A DNA stretch of 64,000 bases, taken from assembly GCA_051201605.1 (NCBI GenBank), contig CP179201.1:1550001-1614000 (forward strand). The letters run 5' to 3'. The translations under genes were made by a program, and so were the position numbers. The DNA is from CABZJG01 sp902512685. Its GTDB lineage: Bacteria; Pseudomonadota; Alphaproteobacteria; Rhodobacterales; Rhodobacteraceae. Under the pieces are notes generated by a model. That model saw only the letters and a program-made list of their open reading frames with translations. It did not search any database and was not told the origin of the DNA. This document shows positions 7,922 to 17,419 of the stretch, one piece after another (positions within the stretch are counted from its first letter, which is position 1; each line of letters begins with the position of its first letter).

Positions 7922-9274
7922 CTATCCGTCCAGCGGGGTTTTTTGTAGCCAATCTGTCCAAGCGGCTTTCGCACGGTCGGTATAGGCTTTATAACGATCT
8001 TTGCGGCCCCTGCGACCTGATTTTAGGCCCTCAATAGGGCGGAAAAGGCCAAAGTTGACATTCATCGGCTGAAATGTTTTCGCGTCTGCCCCGCCTGTTA
8101 TGTGGTGTATCAACGCCCCCATGGCCGTATCCTGAGGCACTGTAGCCAGTTCTTTGCCCTTTAATTCAGCAGCGGCCATCCGCCCCGCCAAAAGGCCCAT
8201 AGCAGCGCTTTCAACATACCCTTCGACTCCGGTAATTTGCCCCGCAAAGCGCAGGTTTGGCTTTGATTTAAGCCGCATTTGAGCGTCTAGCAGCGTCGGG
8301 GAATTGATAAATGTGTTGCGATGAATACCGCCCAGTCTGGCAAAGCGTGCCTTTTCCAACCCTGGGATCATCCGCAAAATATCGGCTTGCGGCCCGTACT
8401 TCATTTTGGTTTGAAAGCCTACGATATTATACAATGTTCCCAGTGCATTATCTCGGCGAAGTTGAACCACTGCATAAGGTTTTTCACTGCTGTGGGGGTT
8501 GGTTAATCCAACTGGCTTCATGGGTCCAAAACGAAGCGTTTCTGCGCCTCTTTCCGCCATAATTTCGATGGGCAGGCAAGCTTCAAAATACTCTGCTGTC
8601 TCGTCGTGGTGGAACTCGGTTTTTTCCGCCTCTAAAAGGGCTTTGATGAAGGCCTCATACTGGGCTTTGTCCATCGGGCAATTCAGGTATGCGGTGCGCT
8701 CGGCTTCTGTGTCGCCTTTGTCATAGCGCGATTGCATCCATGCTTTGCCCATATCAATGCTGTCGAAATAGATGATCGGTGCGATGGCGTCGAAAAAAGC
8801 CAGTGCCTCTGCCCCGGTTTCTTGCGCGATGGCATCCCCAAGCGATGAGGAGGTCAAAGGCCCGGTGGCTATGATCCAATTCCCATCTGTGGGTAGCGTT
8901 TTTATTTCGCCGCCATCGACAGTGATATTTGGATGGTCTTTCAATGCGGATGTTACGCTTTGGGCAAAGGGGTCACGGTCAACTGCCAATGCGCCGCCTG
9001 CTGGCAAACGGTGCGCATAGGCTGTTTTTATAATCAAGCTATCAGCCTGTGACATTTCCCAATGCAGCAAACCCACGGCATTTTGCTCGTGATCATTTGA
9101 GCGAAACGAATTTGAGCAGACCATTTCGCCCAAGTCGCCGGTTTTATGGGCAAAAGTGCCGACTTTTGGGCGCATTTCGTGTATGATTACCCGAATGCCC
9201 ATATTTGCCGCTTGCCATGCAGCCTCGGCGCCTGCCATTCCCCCGCCAATAATATGCAATACTTGATTTTCCAT
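7922..9274 (-). CDS. trmFO: tRNA m5U54 methyltransferase TrmFO
   Basis: Folate- and FAD-dependent enzyme that methylates U54 in the T loop of tRNA. The 450-aa protein opens with the FAD dinucleotide motif HIIGGGMAGAEAAW and contains the family stretch EMVCSNSFRSN with its cysteine. The reading frame is open to 9421, but the extra 49 residues are unlike the family, and known members start a few residues before HIIGGG, so the ATG at 9274 is taken. The intergenic region to the divergent gene at 9501 (226 bp) must hold both promoters. Confidence 0.94.
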   Translation of the reverse strand: MENQVLHIIGGGMAGAEAAWQAANMGIRVIIHEMRPKVGTFAHKTGDLGEMVCSNSFRSNDHEQNAVGLLHWEMSQADSLIIKTAYAHRLPAGGALAVDRDPFAQSVTSALKDHPNITVDGGEIKTLPTDGNWIIATGPLTSSSLGDAIAQETGAEALAFFDAIAPIIYFDSIDMGKAWMQSRYDKGDTEAERTAYLNCPMDKAQYEAFIKALLEAEKTEFHHDETAEYFEACLPIEIMAERGAETLRFGPMKPVGLTNPHSSEKPYAVVQLRRDNALGTLYNIVGFQTKMKYGPQADILRMIPGLEKARFARLGGIHRNTFINSPTLLDAQMRLKSKPNLRFAGQITGVEGYVESAAMGLLAGRMAAAELKGKELATVPQDTAMGALIHHITGGADAKTFQPMNVNFGLFRPIEGLKSGRRGRKDRYKAYTDRAKAAWTDWLQKTPLDG

Positions 9275-9500
9275 GGCCTGTGGATACGGCAAATGCCGCA
9301 AGAGTGACAACCCTGAAATGGGCCATTGGGTAAATTTTCGCAGGGCCATTTGGTTAGGGCATAAACCCATCCTGTCAGAAGTTTTGGCAGGGGTTCGAGT
9401 TTGGCGCGAAATATGACGCAAACAGACCTTTAGATACCGGCCTAAAGTGCGAAATAGGGTTCACATCAAGGCTATTTGGCCGCGGAAAGGAAAAGATAAT

Positions 9501-11504
9501 ATGCCCTATCTTTTAGGCATAGATACCGGCGGTACTTATACAGACGCGGTTATTTTACGCGATGAAGTTGAGGTGATCTCCTCAGCCAAATCGTTAACAA
9601 CGCGTCGAGATTTGGCGATCGGTATCGGAAAAGCAGCCCAGTCTGCGTTATCTGAAGCGGCTATTAACCCTGCCGAGGTGTCGCTTGCGGCCTTATCAAC
9701 AACTTTGGCGACAAATGCCCTGGTTGAGGGGCAAGGCGAAGGCGTTGCGCTTATTTTTATCGGATTCAGCCAAGGCGATCTTGACAAACACGGATTGAGA
9801 GACGCGCTTGGAAATGATCCGGTGTTGGAATTACCCGGTGGGCATAATTATGCAGGCAACGAAGTCTGTGCCCTGGATACACACAGTATTGAAAAATGGT
9901 TGCAGGAATTGGACGGGGTTTCTGCATTTGCCGTAGCCTCTAAGTTTGCAACGCGAAATCCGGCGCATGAAACCCAGGCCATGAAGCTTATTGGCGGGGT
10001 GACTGGTCGGCCCGTCAGCGCATCATACCAGTTATCAAGTAAGCTCAATGGTCCAAAACGTGCCCTAACGGCAGTGCTGAATGCCCGGCTTATCGGGATG
10101 ATTGCGCGTTTGATAAATCGGGCGAGCCATATTCTTGCGGACATTGGCGTTCAGGCGCCGCTGATGGTGGTGCGGGGCGATGGCGCACTCATTTCTGCCA
10201 ACCAAGCGCTTGAAAAACCAATTGAGACAATTCTTAGCGGTCCGGCAGCATCAATTGTCGGAGCGCGCTGGTTGACCAATATCGACCATGCGTTGGTCTC
10301 TGATATCGGCGGGACAACAACCGATGTGGCTGTGCTGCGGGACGGTCGCCCAGAAATTGATTCTGCTGGCGCTCAAGTTGGACCATTTCGAACGATGGTC
10401 GAAGCGGTTGCGATGCGAACAAGTGGCTTGGGTGGAGATAGCGAAGTTCACTTTGTAAGCGAAGGCTTGGCCGGCGGCATAACGCTCGGACCCAAGCGGG
10501 TACTGCCCCTGAGTTTAGCAGCGCAAGAATTTCCCGCAGAAGTACATGACGCGCTGGATGCACAATTGCGCAATTCTGTGCCGGGCGATCACGATGGGCG
10601 ATTTGTTCGGCGTATTGGAATTAATTCCCCAATTGGCCTGCCGGCGCGTGATCAGGCGCTTCTTGCGCGTATACCGAAGAATATTGTGCCAATTGCCGAT
10701 GTAATCAAAGCCCGAATTGAACTGCAGGCCTTATCGCGCCTTGTCTCCCGTGGGGTGGTGCAAATGGCCGCTCTAACCCCTTCGGACGCCAGTCATGTTC
10801 TAGGTAAAGCCTGTTTTTGGGATCGCGAGGCGGCCGAAAAAGGTATGATTTTATTTGGTAGGCGGCGGGCTGGATCTGGCGAGAAATTGGCTCAAGATCC
10901 ACCGACCATGGCCAAAATAATTGTCGACCAGTTGACCCATCAAAGCGTACTTGCCTTGCTTGAGGTGGCCTTTGTGGAAGATCCGTTGGATTTTGGGCAA
11001 GGACCGGAACAATTGGCGCGCCATATTCTGACCCAGCAGGGCTTAAATCAGCACAATGGTTTGCTGAGATTGAGTATGGGGTTGAATGTGCCCGTCATTG
11101 GCCTTGGGGCCTCTGCATCAAGTTATTATCCTGATGTCGGTGCGCGCCTTTCTTGTGATATGATTTTACCGAAGTATGCAGAAGTTGCTAATGCGATCGG
11201 GGCTGTCGTTGGCCGCATAACCATGCGGGAAAGTGGATCTGTTACGGCTCCAAGCGAAGGTCTTTATCGTGTTCACTTGGACCAAGGGCCTCAGGATTAT
11301 AACTCTGAGGAAATGGCTTTGGATGTATTAGAGCAAAGGTTGCGCGAAAAGGCGCTTTGCAAAGCACAAGCGACAGGGGCCGAAGATATTCAAACGCATG
11401 TTGCAAAAGACATCCGTAAAGCAATGGCAGAAAACCGGGAAATTTTTGTTGAAGCAACGCTGACGGTTGAAGCCTCGGGGCGACCCAGAATAGCCCATTC
11501 TTAA
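9501..11504 (+). CDS. Hydantoinase/oxoprolinase A-type protein
   Basis: A 667-aa member of the HyuA/acetone carboxylase beta-type family of ATP-dependent ring-opening or carboxylating enzymes. The N-terminal hydantoinase domain begins LLGIDTGGTYTDAVI. A second actin-like ATPase motif is ALVSDIGGTTTDVAVL near residues 270-285. Partner HyuB genes are absent on both sides, so substrate and reaction (hydantoin, 5-oxoproline or other) remain open. ATG at 9501 is chosen because GGAAAGG lies just upstream; the frame is open to 9447. Confidence 0.8.
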   Translation: MPYLLGIDTGGTYTDAVILRDEVEVISSAKSLTTRRDLAIGIGKAAQSALSEAAINPAEVSLAALSTTLATNALVEGQGEGVALIFIGFSQGDLDKHGLRDALGNDPVLELPGGHNYAGNEVCALDTHSIEKWLQELDGVSAFAVASKFATRNPAHETQAMKLIGGVTGRPVSASYQLSSKLNGPKRALTAVLNARLIGMIARLINRASHILADIGVQAPLMVVRGDGALISANQALEKPIETILSGPAASIVGARWLTNIDHALVSDIGGTTTDVAVLRDGRPEIDSAGAQVGPFRTMVEAVAMRTSGLGGDSEVHFVSEGLAGGITLGPKRVLPLSLAAQEFPAEVHDALDAQLRNSVPGDHDGRFVRRIGINSPIGLPARDQALLARIPKNIVPIADVIKARIELQALSRLVSRGVVQMAALTPSDASHVLGKACFWDREAAEKGMILFGRRRAGSGEKLAQDPPTMAKIIVDQLTHQSVLALLEVAFVEDPLDFGQGPEQLARHILTQQGLNQHNGLLRLSMGLNVPVIGLGASASSYYPDVGARLSCDMILPKYAEVANAIGAVVGRITMRESGSVTAPSEGLYRVHLDQGPQDYNSEEMALDVLEQRLREKALCKAQATGAEDIQTHVAKDIRKAMAENREIFVEATLTVEASGRPRIAHS

Positions 11505-11586
11505 GGAGTGTCTCTATTCCGTAAGATCATGTTTTAACTCTTGAATGTCGAGCCAAGCCGTTAAAAGCCCCTGAAATAAGTGTGAA

Positions 11587-12603
11587 TTAACTTGCTAAAA
11601 AATCAGGCATGGCAGTGTGACCTCTGGCCAAAAGATCTCCATAGGTTTGCGCGTCAATATTTGCACCGCAAATAACAATGCCGACACGCATATTTTTCAT
11701 TTTGTCCTGCAAGGGCCCCAAGAAGCCTGCCATAGCAGCCCCTGCCGCTGGCTCGATGGCCAGTTTTGCTTCCTCTTGCAAAATGGCCATTCCTGCGCAG
11801 ATTTCATCGTCCGTGACGGTCACAATCTGATCTACATAGGCGCGGCAAAGCGCATAACCAAATGGCAAAGCCATTGGCGGCGCAAGACTGTCCGCGATAG
11901 TAGAGGTACTATCTAAGGTGACGGGTTCACCCTTTATTAGGCTTTGGGACATGCTCGCGGCGCCAACTGGCTCGACACCATAGACTTTGCAGTCCGGCTT
12001 TATCAGCTTTGCTGCAGCAGCCACGCCGCTGATTAACCCGCCGCCGCCGACAGCAATCACAAGCGCGTCGAGATCGGGAACATCTGTTAAAAACTCCAGC
12101 CCGACACCTGCGGTGCCAAGCGTTGTGTCGAGGCCTTCAAAGGGGTGAATGAATGTGCGCCCCTCTTCTTGAACCAATCGTTCGGCTTCGCCAAAAGTTG
12201 CAGCGCCAGCTGGCTTGAGAATAACCTCGGCTTGATGCGCGCGCGCGCGCGCGATGCGAAACGGATTGGCCGAAGATTGCATGACGACCTTGGCAGAAAG
12301 GCCCAACTGCTGTGCAGCCCAAGCCGCGGCAATCGCATGATTTCCCGCACTGGCAGCGGTAATGCCCAAATGGCGTTTATGCTGCGGGATTTGATGGGCA
12401 ACCGATAAAGCGCCCCGTGCTTTGAATGTGCCTGTATGTTGCAGGCACTCTAATTTAAGATGGACACGACAACCCTTTATCTTCTGAAATATCAAAGGTG
12501 ATTGTAGTGGTACGGTAGGGGTATGAAGGATAGCCGTCGACAATTCTGAAGACCTAGCTTCAATGGAACTATTTGAAACAGATCTGATATCAATTTGGGT
12601 CAC
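11587..12603 (-). CDS. PLP-dependent threonine/serine ammonia-lyase family
   Basis: A 338-aa fold-type II PLP enzyme. The Schiff-base lysine is K61 in HTGTFKARGA. The phosphate-binding glycine loop is AVGGGGLISG near residue 185, and SAGNHAIA near residue 85 holds the substrate carboxylate. There is no ACT-type regulatory domain, so a catabolic threonine, serine or hydroxyaspartate ammonia-lyase is more likely than biosynthetic IlvA. The start faces gapR across a 270-bp divergent region with no further gene. Confidence 0.82.
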   Translation of the reverse strand: MTQIDIRSVSNSSIEARSSELSTAILHTPTVPLQSPLIFQKIKGCRVHLKLECLQHTGTFKARGALSVAHQIPQHKRHLGITAASAGNHAIAAAWAAQQLGLSAKVVMQSSANPFRIARARAHQAEVILKPAGAATFGEAERLVQEEGRTFIHPFEGLDTTLGTAGVGLEFLTDVPDLDALVIAVGGGGLISGVAAAAKLIKPDCKVYGVEPVGAASMSQSLIKGEPVTLDSTSTIADSLAPPMALPFGYALCRAYVDQIVTVTDDEICAGMAILQEEAKLAIEPAAGAAMAGFLGPLQDKMKNMRVGIVICGANIDAQTYGDLLARGHTAMPDFLAS

Positions 12604-12875
12604 TGGTTACACTCTTTTCCCGAAAAACAAGGCGCCGCCATAACTCGGCGCGATCACTTTGAATGGTGGTTTTTCCCATTGTAAAAGTCAATAAGATCAC
12701 AATGGATTGGTAAAAGGAAAAGGCAAAATGCCAATACTTTTTTCAAACTTAAACAGATAAAAATTGCAAGGTCAGTATATTTCTCAATGTAAGGTCATTA
12801 TTGCTCTGGACGAGCGGATCAGCCGCACCTAATGTCCAGATTGGTAAGCTGCCGTGGAAAAACCTGGAGATTGGA

Positions 12876-13130
12876 ATGAATGATATGAGCGAGGCAAACT
12901 ATCGGGTTACTGCCGATGAATTGAGACAGTTTATCGAGCGGTTTGAACGGCTGGAAATGGAAAAAAAAGACATTTCCGATCAGCAAAAAGAGGTTATGGC
13001 CGAAGCGAAAGGTCGCGGGTATGATACTAAAGTTATGCGCAAAATAGTATCACTTCGCAAACGTGACCAAAACGATATAGCCGAAGAAGAAGCTGTTTTA
13101 GATATGTATAAAGAAGCTTTGGGAATGTGA
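12876..13130 (+). CDS. gapR: GapR-like DNA-binding protein (DUF2312)
   Basis: An 84-aa, almost wholly helical and charged protein matching the DUF2312/UPF0335 family. The Caulobacter member GapR is a nucleoid-associated protein that binds overtwisted AT-rich DNA ahead of replication and helps topoisomerases. The conserved core is DELRQFIERFERLE followed by the KGRGYDTKVMRKIV and LRKRDQ stretches. The ATG at 12876 has GGAGA at 12866-12870; the frame is open further upstream to 12801 but without family similarity. Confidence 0.88.
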   Translation: MNDMSEANYRVTADELRQFIERFERLEMEKKDISDQQKEVMAEAKGRGYDTKVMRKIVSLRKRDQNDIAEEEAVLDMYKEALGM

Positions 13131-13136
13131 GTATTT

Positions 13137-14018
13137 CTAGGGCAATATGAACTGGACGCTCGGAATTTGGTGAACATATCGCACGTCATCATCGTAAAGC
13201 TCTGTTAAGTCTTGGATGAGTGTCTCATCCCACCCCGGTGCTTCAAGCTCCTCGATAATTATATCAGTTCGGCAAAATTTTTCTGCGAATGCCCCCATAA
13301 CGATGCGCAGTTGACGCAGGGTCAAAACCGGATGCTTGCCGATATATGCTTTAAAACGATCAAAGCCTTCTTTTGATATGATGTCAGAGAATAAATCAAA
13401 ATCTCCGGCTATATTTTTAGGGGCTGGCAACTGCCCCATTTGCCTTAGGATTTGACCCCATATAAATGGGCTGTCTTCGTTACACCACATATGTATAGGA
13501 AGCTCTGGAAAGGCTTGGCTCAGCCTTGAGGCAAACTCAGACCATTGAATTTCAAGCGGATTGGTGGTCTTCAGAATGTCGCTAAATTCCGATAGTTGTG
13601 AAGTTTTGAAAAGGGCAGGTAAAAAAGATGCAGGATTTCGAATAGAGAAATATAGTTGCACGTCATCCTTGGGAAAAAGCAGCAAAAATTGCTCTAATAC
13701 CTTAACAGCTTTTGGATATAACTGCCCCGACTCCAACACTTCTTTGGGGATTCCAAAAAACATTGGATTTGATAAAATCACAGTGCGCGCTTGTGCAAAT
13801 GTATCCTTAAGGATGATTTCTAATAAATGATCACGCGCCTCGGGGTTAAATTTGCTTTTTAGCCCGTTAACGAGCGTCTTGCGCAGCAAATTCCTGTACG
13901 ACTTTGGATGGGGAACCGCCACCCCTGCTTGTGCAAGGGTATCTTTGTTGCACAACAAGGTTTTGAGAAGGCGTTCGTCATCAGTGCATTGTGCACCAGC
14001 ATGGAGAATAATGCGCAT
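13137..14018 (-). CDS. Conserved hypothetical protein, sulfotransferase-like
   Basis: A 293-aa protein, convergent with gapR. It begins MRIILHAGAQCTDDERLLK, where a basic P-loop-like segment would bind the sulfate donor in sulfotransferase folds. It later has LYFSIRNPASFLPALF, similar in layout to the R-N-P stretch that contacts the 3'-phosphate of PAPS. These are resemblances only; no function is assigned. The frame is open five codons upstream (to 14033), but MRIILH is the more natural start. Confidence 0.5.
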   Translation of the reverse strand: MRIILHAGAQCTDDERLLKTLLCNKDTLAQAGVAVPHPKSYRNLLRKTLVNGLKSKFNPEARDHLLEIILKDTFAQARTVILSNPMFFGIPKEVLESGQLYPKAVKVLEQFLLLFPKDDVQLYFSIRNPASFLPALFKTSQLSEFSDILKTTNPLEIQWSEFASRLSQAFPELPIHMWCNEDSPFIWGQILRQMGQLPAPKNIAGDFDLFSDIISKEGFDRFKAYIGKHPVLTLRQLRIVMGAFAEKFCRTDIIIEELEAPGWDETLIQDLTELYDDDVRYVHQIPSVQFILP

Positions 14019-14196
14019 GGCAATAGCTTTCAAAATATAATCAGCCGATACCCTCTAGCATAAAAAATGCGTCAATTTTATGGCGGTTAGTGAAAGGGTT
14101 TGTTGCAGAGCATTTGAAGTTATTTATCGCGCATTTCGTTTTTTTTAATTTTGCCCCTTGTCAGATGACGCGCGTTGTTTTATTCGGCGTTCGTTC

Positions 14197-14272
14197 GCCC
14201 CTATAGCTCAGCTGGTAGAGCAACTGATTTGTAATCAGTAGGTCCGCGGTTCGAGTCCGTGTGGGGGCACCA
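14197..14272 (+). tRNA. tRNA-Thr(UGU), island attachment site
   Basis: A 76-nt cloverleaf including an encoded CCA. The acceptor stem GCCCCTA pairs with TGGGGGC, the anticodon stem-loop is CTGAT TTGTAA ATCAG with anticodon TGT, and the T loop is TTCGAGT. The 3' end doubles as the attachment site for the element that begins immediately downstream; the 19-nt core spans 14257-14275. Confidence 0.96.
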
Positions 14273-14275
14273 TAA
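14257..14275 (+). repeat. Attachment core 1 (attL, direct)
   Basis: CCGTGTGGGGGCACCATAA, the end of tRNA-Thr. The same 19 nt recur in direct orientation at 21403-21421 and inverted at 16878-16896 and 27480-27498. Confidence 0.85.
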
Positions 14276-14333
14276 TCCAAACCAAAGCATTGTAATACCT
14301 CACTATTTTGAATTTAATAGTGAGCCGTAGACC

Positions 14334-15491
14334 ATGCTGGCAACCAAATCTAATAGTTACACATTCCAAAAAGACGGCGTCTGGTATTTCTCTCGTCGAG
14401 TACCCGCAGATTTACGACGGCATTACAGAACGGGTAGGATCGCCTACTCGTTAAGAACCAAATCCATCAGGGATGCCCGTGTCAGGGCCATGAGTGATGC
14501 TGCTAAGTTAGACAGGCATTGGCATATTTTACGCATTTCTTGCGATGATCTACCAGGCAAGCATTTACTAACTGGGGCAGGGCAGGCGACAGCCGTTGCT
14601 CAGTCTACTGACGACCATTCATTTAAGGCTGCTGTAGCCGTTTATCTGCGTTTGAAAGGACTTGATCGTCCACCAACGTTTGAGGCTGCTGTACGGCGCT
14701 GCTGCGGCTATCTGATTGATTGCTGTGGAATGAAAAGCCTGCACGATTATCTGCGCTCTGATGCAACCAAATTTCGTGATTACCTGTTTTCTAAAGGTCT
14801 GAATGGAGCCTCAGTAGCAAGGGTTTTTAGTACTGTGAGGGCTGTTATAAACCTAGCCCTGAGTGAGTTTGGCTTATCAATCGTCAACCCTTTCTCGAAT
14901 GTCTATTTTGATCCAAGTCAAGGGGTTAAGAAACGCATTCCAGTAAAGCCTGAAGACATAAAAAAGGTTCAGGCAGACTGCTATAAAGCTGATGATGAAA
15001 AGCGGTGGCTTGTTGCCCTGATAGCCGACACGGGAATACGGCTGGGTGAGGGCGCTGGGCTGTTAAGGTCAGATTTCGTGGAACATGATGGTATTCTTTG
15101 CATCAATATCAGGCCGCATCCTTGGCGATCTTTAAAGACTGCCAGCAGCGAAAGGCTGGTTCCACTTGTTGGCTCGTCTAAATGGGCCGCAGAACGGATA
15201 TTAACCCAATCGATAGAAAGCCGGTTTGCTTTCCCCAACTACAACGATGGTCAACGCACCAATGCCAACTCAGCCAGTGCTGCTTTGAATAAATGGCTAA
15301 AATCCAAGATTGGGCAAGGTTACACAATTCACAGCTTTAGGCATTCAATGCGTGATAGGTTGAGGGCGGTAGAATGTCCTAGCGAGGTAATAGATCAAAT
15401 TGGTGGCTGGCTAACGCACGGCGTGGGGATTAGCTATGGTAATGGGTATCCAAAATCCATCTTGCTAAAATGGCTTCGAAAAGTCTGTTGA
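14334..15491 (+). CDS. Tyrosine recombinase (island integrase 1)
   Basis: A 385-aa site-specific integrase 60 bp past tRNA-Thr, the usual place for the enzyme that inserted the island. The N-terminal arm-binding part starts KDGVWYFSRRVPADLRRHY. The catalytic domain has the first arginine in DTGIRLGEGAGLL, HSFRHSMRDRL (H-x-x-R), then GGWLTHGVG and the likely nucleophile tyrosine in ISYGNGY. It appears intact. Its first 60 or so codons, with upstream DNA, are duplicated in inverted orientation at 16636-16896 and 27299-27498. Confidence 0.88.
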   Translation: MLATKSNSYTFQKDGVWYFSRRVPADLRRHYRTGRIAYSLRTKSIRDARVRAMSDAAKLDRHWHILRISCDDLPGKHLLTGAGQATAVAQSTDDHSFKAAVAVYLRLKGLDRPPTFEAAVRRCCGYLIDCCGMKSLHDYLRSDATKFRDYLFSKGLNGASVARVFSTVRAVINLALSEFGLSIVNPFSNVYFDPSQGVKKRIPVKPEDIKKVQADCYKADDEKRWLVALIADTGIRLGEGAGLLRSDFVEHDGILCINIRPHPWRSLKTASSERLVPLVGSSKWAAERILTQSIESRFAFPNYNDGQRTNANSASAALNKWLKSKIGQGYTIHSFRHSMRDRLRAVECPSEVIDQIGGWLTHGVGISYGNGYPKSILLKWLRKVC

Positions 15492-15501
15492 TGGCGGCGT
15501 G

Positions 15502-15894
15502 TTAAATTTGGTTTGAAATCTCTATGAGGCTACCGTCTGGATCTCGAACATATATTGACATGAGTGGGCCTGTTGCTCCCGTTTTTTGTACTGGGCCATT
15601 TTCCGTTGGAATGTTGTGCAACTCGAACCTTTCAATCCACTCTTGGATAGGTAGGTCACTCAAGAAACAAATGTCGATAGCGCCTGAAGTGGGGTTTTTA
15701 GCATGAGGAACATACGGTGCTTTTGCATCGTGAAGGTTAATTTTCTGATCACCAAACTTCAATGCTTTCCTCGCCGGACTGCCATCCGGAGGAGTGAATG
15801 ACTCAAGCTGCATTCCCAAGACATCACAGTAAAATGTAATGGTTTGTTCAATATTTTGTGCCGTTAAAACTATGTGATCGATAGATTTAATCAT
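15502..15894 (-). CDS. VOC-family (glyoxalase-like) protein
   Basis: A 130-aa vicinal-oxygen-chelate fold protein. The N-terminal beta-alpha-beta module starts IDHIVLTAQN with the first metal-ligand histidine (H7). The C-terminal module ends DPDGSLIEISN with the metal-ligand glutamate. Such small members include glyoxalase I, fosfomycin-resistance enzymes and dioxygenases; the substrate cannot be told. It is island cargo, reading toward integrase 1, 17 bp downstream of the tandem-domain gene. Confidence 0.8.
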   Translation of the reverse strand: MIKSIDHIVLTAQNIEQTITFYCDVLGMQLESFTPPDGSPARKALKFGDQKINLHDAKAPYVPHAKNPTSGAIDICFLSDLPIQEWIERFELHNIPTENGPVQKTGATGPLMSIYVRDPDGSLIEISNQI

Positions 15895-15911
15895 GAAATT
15901 TTATACTTTAT

Positions 15912-16616
15912 TCACTGACGGCTATCGTAAACTAATTCAGGTAAAGGCGGCGGAAGTGCATTTTCGTCTAATCCATGACATTCCATCGCAGCTGCTGCAA
16001 ATTCTGGTGGCAAATTCCGCATGACCTGCTCATAGCCAGCGACCGGCTCGACACCTTCAAACGTTAAAACGACTATATGTCCGTCTGGCAGTTCTTGCAG
16101 AAAAGAACGTTCTCGTACCTTGGCAGCGTTCCGAATGGCGTCTGACTCTTTTTTATTTTTGATAAGCATTTTATTTAAGATAGTCTTTTTCCACGCATCT
16201 AGTTTGCCGGGTAAAATTGGTAGCGCAAGAGCGATCATGGATGTTTGTGTGTCAGTCTCTGCCACAGGATGGTCTTTGTCAAAACTATCGTAAACCATTT
16301 CAGCTAACATTTTTTGTGGATTTTCTTCGTTAAAGACACCTTCGCCATGCAAACCGGCAAGAATTTCAGTAAATTCTGGCAGAGCAACATCCATCAAATC
16401 TAACCAAAATGGCAGGGGATGTTCTCCTTCCCACGTAAGAATACAAGCATGACCACTCTCCATTTTTTGTAAATAAGAGCGTTCATGCACCCCTGCATTT
16501 TCTCTGCTTTGGTCCGTCGACTGTTTATTGTCTCCGTGCATGGTGTCGAGGATCATGTGCTTCCAATCCTCAAGTTTTCCATCAAGTATTGGTACTGCAA
16601 AGGCAATCATAGTCAT
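15912..16616 (-). CDS. Unknown protein with internal tandem duplication
   Basis: A 234-aa protein built of two similar halves. Residues 3-115 begin MIAFAVPILDGKLEDWK and residues about 127-234 begin MIALALPILPGKLDAWK. Both halves share a helix with ERS[YF]LQ and a strand ending LTWEG or LTFEG, and both end MVYDS or LVYDS. The layout (strand, long helix, strand) could be a dimeric alpha-beta-barrel fold fused in tandem; that is inference. Function unknown. It lies in the island with the VOC gene just downstream, probably as one transcript. Confidence 0.65.
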   Translation of the reverse strand: MTMIAFAVPILDGKLEDWKHMILDTMHGDNKQSTDQSRENAGVHERSYLQKMESGHACILTWEGEHPLPFWLDLMDVALPEFTEILAGLHGEGVFNEENPQKMLAEMVYDSFDKDHPVAETDTQTSMIALALPILPGKLDAWKKTILNKMLIKNKKESDAIRNAAKVRERSFLQELPDGHIVVLTFEGVEPVAGYEQVMRNLPPEFAAAAMECHGLDENALPPPLPELVYDSRQ

Positions 16617-16819
16617 CAGACGTCCCCTAATAATTGCCGATCCAATTTGGCAGCATCGCTCATTGCCCTGACCCGAGCATCCCTGATGGATTTGGTTCTT
16701 AACGAGTAGGCGATCCTACCCGTTCTGTAATGCCGTCGTAAATCTGCGGGTACTCGACGAGAGAAATACCAGACGCCGTCTTTTTGGAATGTGTAACTAT
16801 TAGATTTGGTTGCCAGCAT
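16616..16819 (-). pseudogene. Inverted duplicate of integrase 1 N terminus
   Basis: Codes for the first 62 residues of integrase 1 almost perfectly, up to SDAAKLDR, and then runs into QLLGDV and a stop that overlaps the tandem-domain gene. The catalytic domain is absent. The upstream non-coding DNA and the tRNA-Thr core are also copied, so about 260 bp (16636-16896) is an inverted repeat of 14257-14517. Confidence 0.85.
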
Positions 16820-16877
16820 GGTCTACGGCTCACTATTAAATTCAAAATAGTGAGGTATTACAATGCTTTGGTTTGGA

Positions 16878-16896
16878 TTATGGTGCCCCCACACGG
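16878..16896 (-). repeat. Attachment core 2 (inverted)
   Basis: Exact reverse complement of the 19-nt tRNA-Thr end found at 14257-14275. It lies beside the inverted integrase fragment, so the whole end of an element was copied in reverse. Confidence 0.85.
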
Positions 16897-17085
16897 AGAT
16901 GGCTCCGCCTGCAGGAGATGACCAAACGCATTAACCCCACAAAACAAGGCTACTGTCTCATTAAAGTTCCTGCAACAGGCGTATTTTGGTCTACGGTTTG
17001 GTCTACGATAGCTAGGGGGCGAGTGCCTAGGCCGATGTGGGATACCGTATATGAGCCTGACCTGAGATTGGGGTTTGGCACTCGT
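16897..17085. repeat. Element-end duplication, copy 1
   Basis: About 190 bp outside the inverted core, starting GATGGCTCCGCCTGC, recurs with scattered differences at 27499-27675. Both copies contain TACTGTCTCATTAAAGTTCC and end near GAGCCTGACCTGAG. No convincing gene is seen here. The stretch 17086-17420 is also without a supported gene. Confidence 0.7.
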
Positions 17086-17419
17086 CAACTGGCTATATCT
17101 ACCCCAATACCCGATCTTGACGGTTTTATCTGTACCATAGGGTGGCGGCTCTATGTATCACTCATGCGATTACCCAAGTCTAATGCATAATACCCCTGCT
17201 CGTTGCTGATTATCCTAGAATATTGTTAATGCTTCATCAGGGGGACTGGGCGTGGGCCATAGGGGGCTGCGGGGTAACTATATCTGTGGTCTGCCAAAGT
17301 TCAGCCCCATAACCTCGTAAACCACTTTGGGATAAGTTTCGGGTTAGATAACCGCTGTTTTGATCCTTATTGTAACAATGTCCTATAGGTACTTATAGCA
17401 CTTCGTTACATTAACGGTA

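Noticed and set aside
9275..9421. 49-residue N-terminal extension of TrmFO
   Set aside because: Open but unlike the family; TrmFO proteins start directly before HIIGGG.
12239..12252. GCGCGCGCGCGC run as a Z-DNA or regulatory site
   Set aside because: Lies inside the coding region of the PLP enzyme and encodes an Arg-Ala-Arg-Ala stretch; explained by codon choice.
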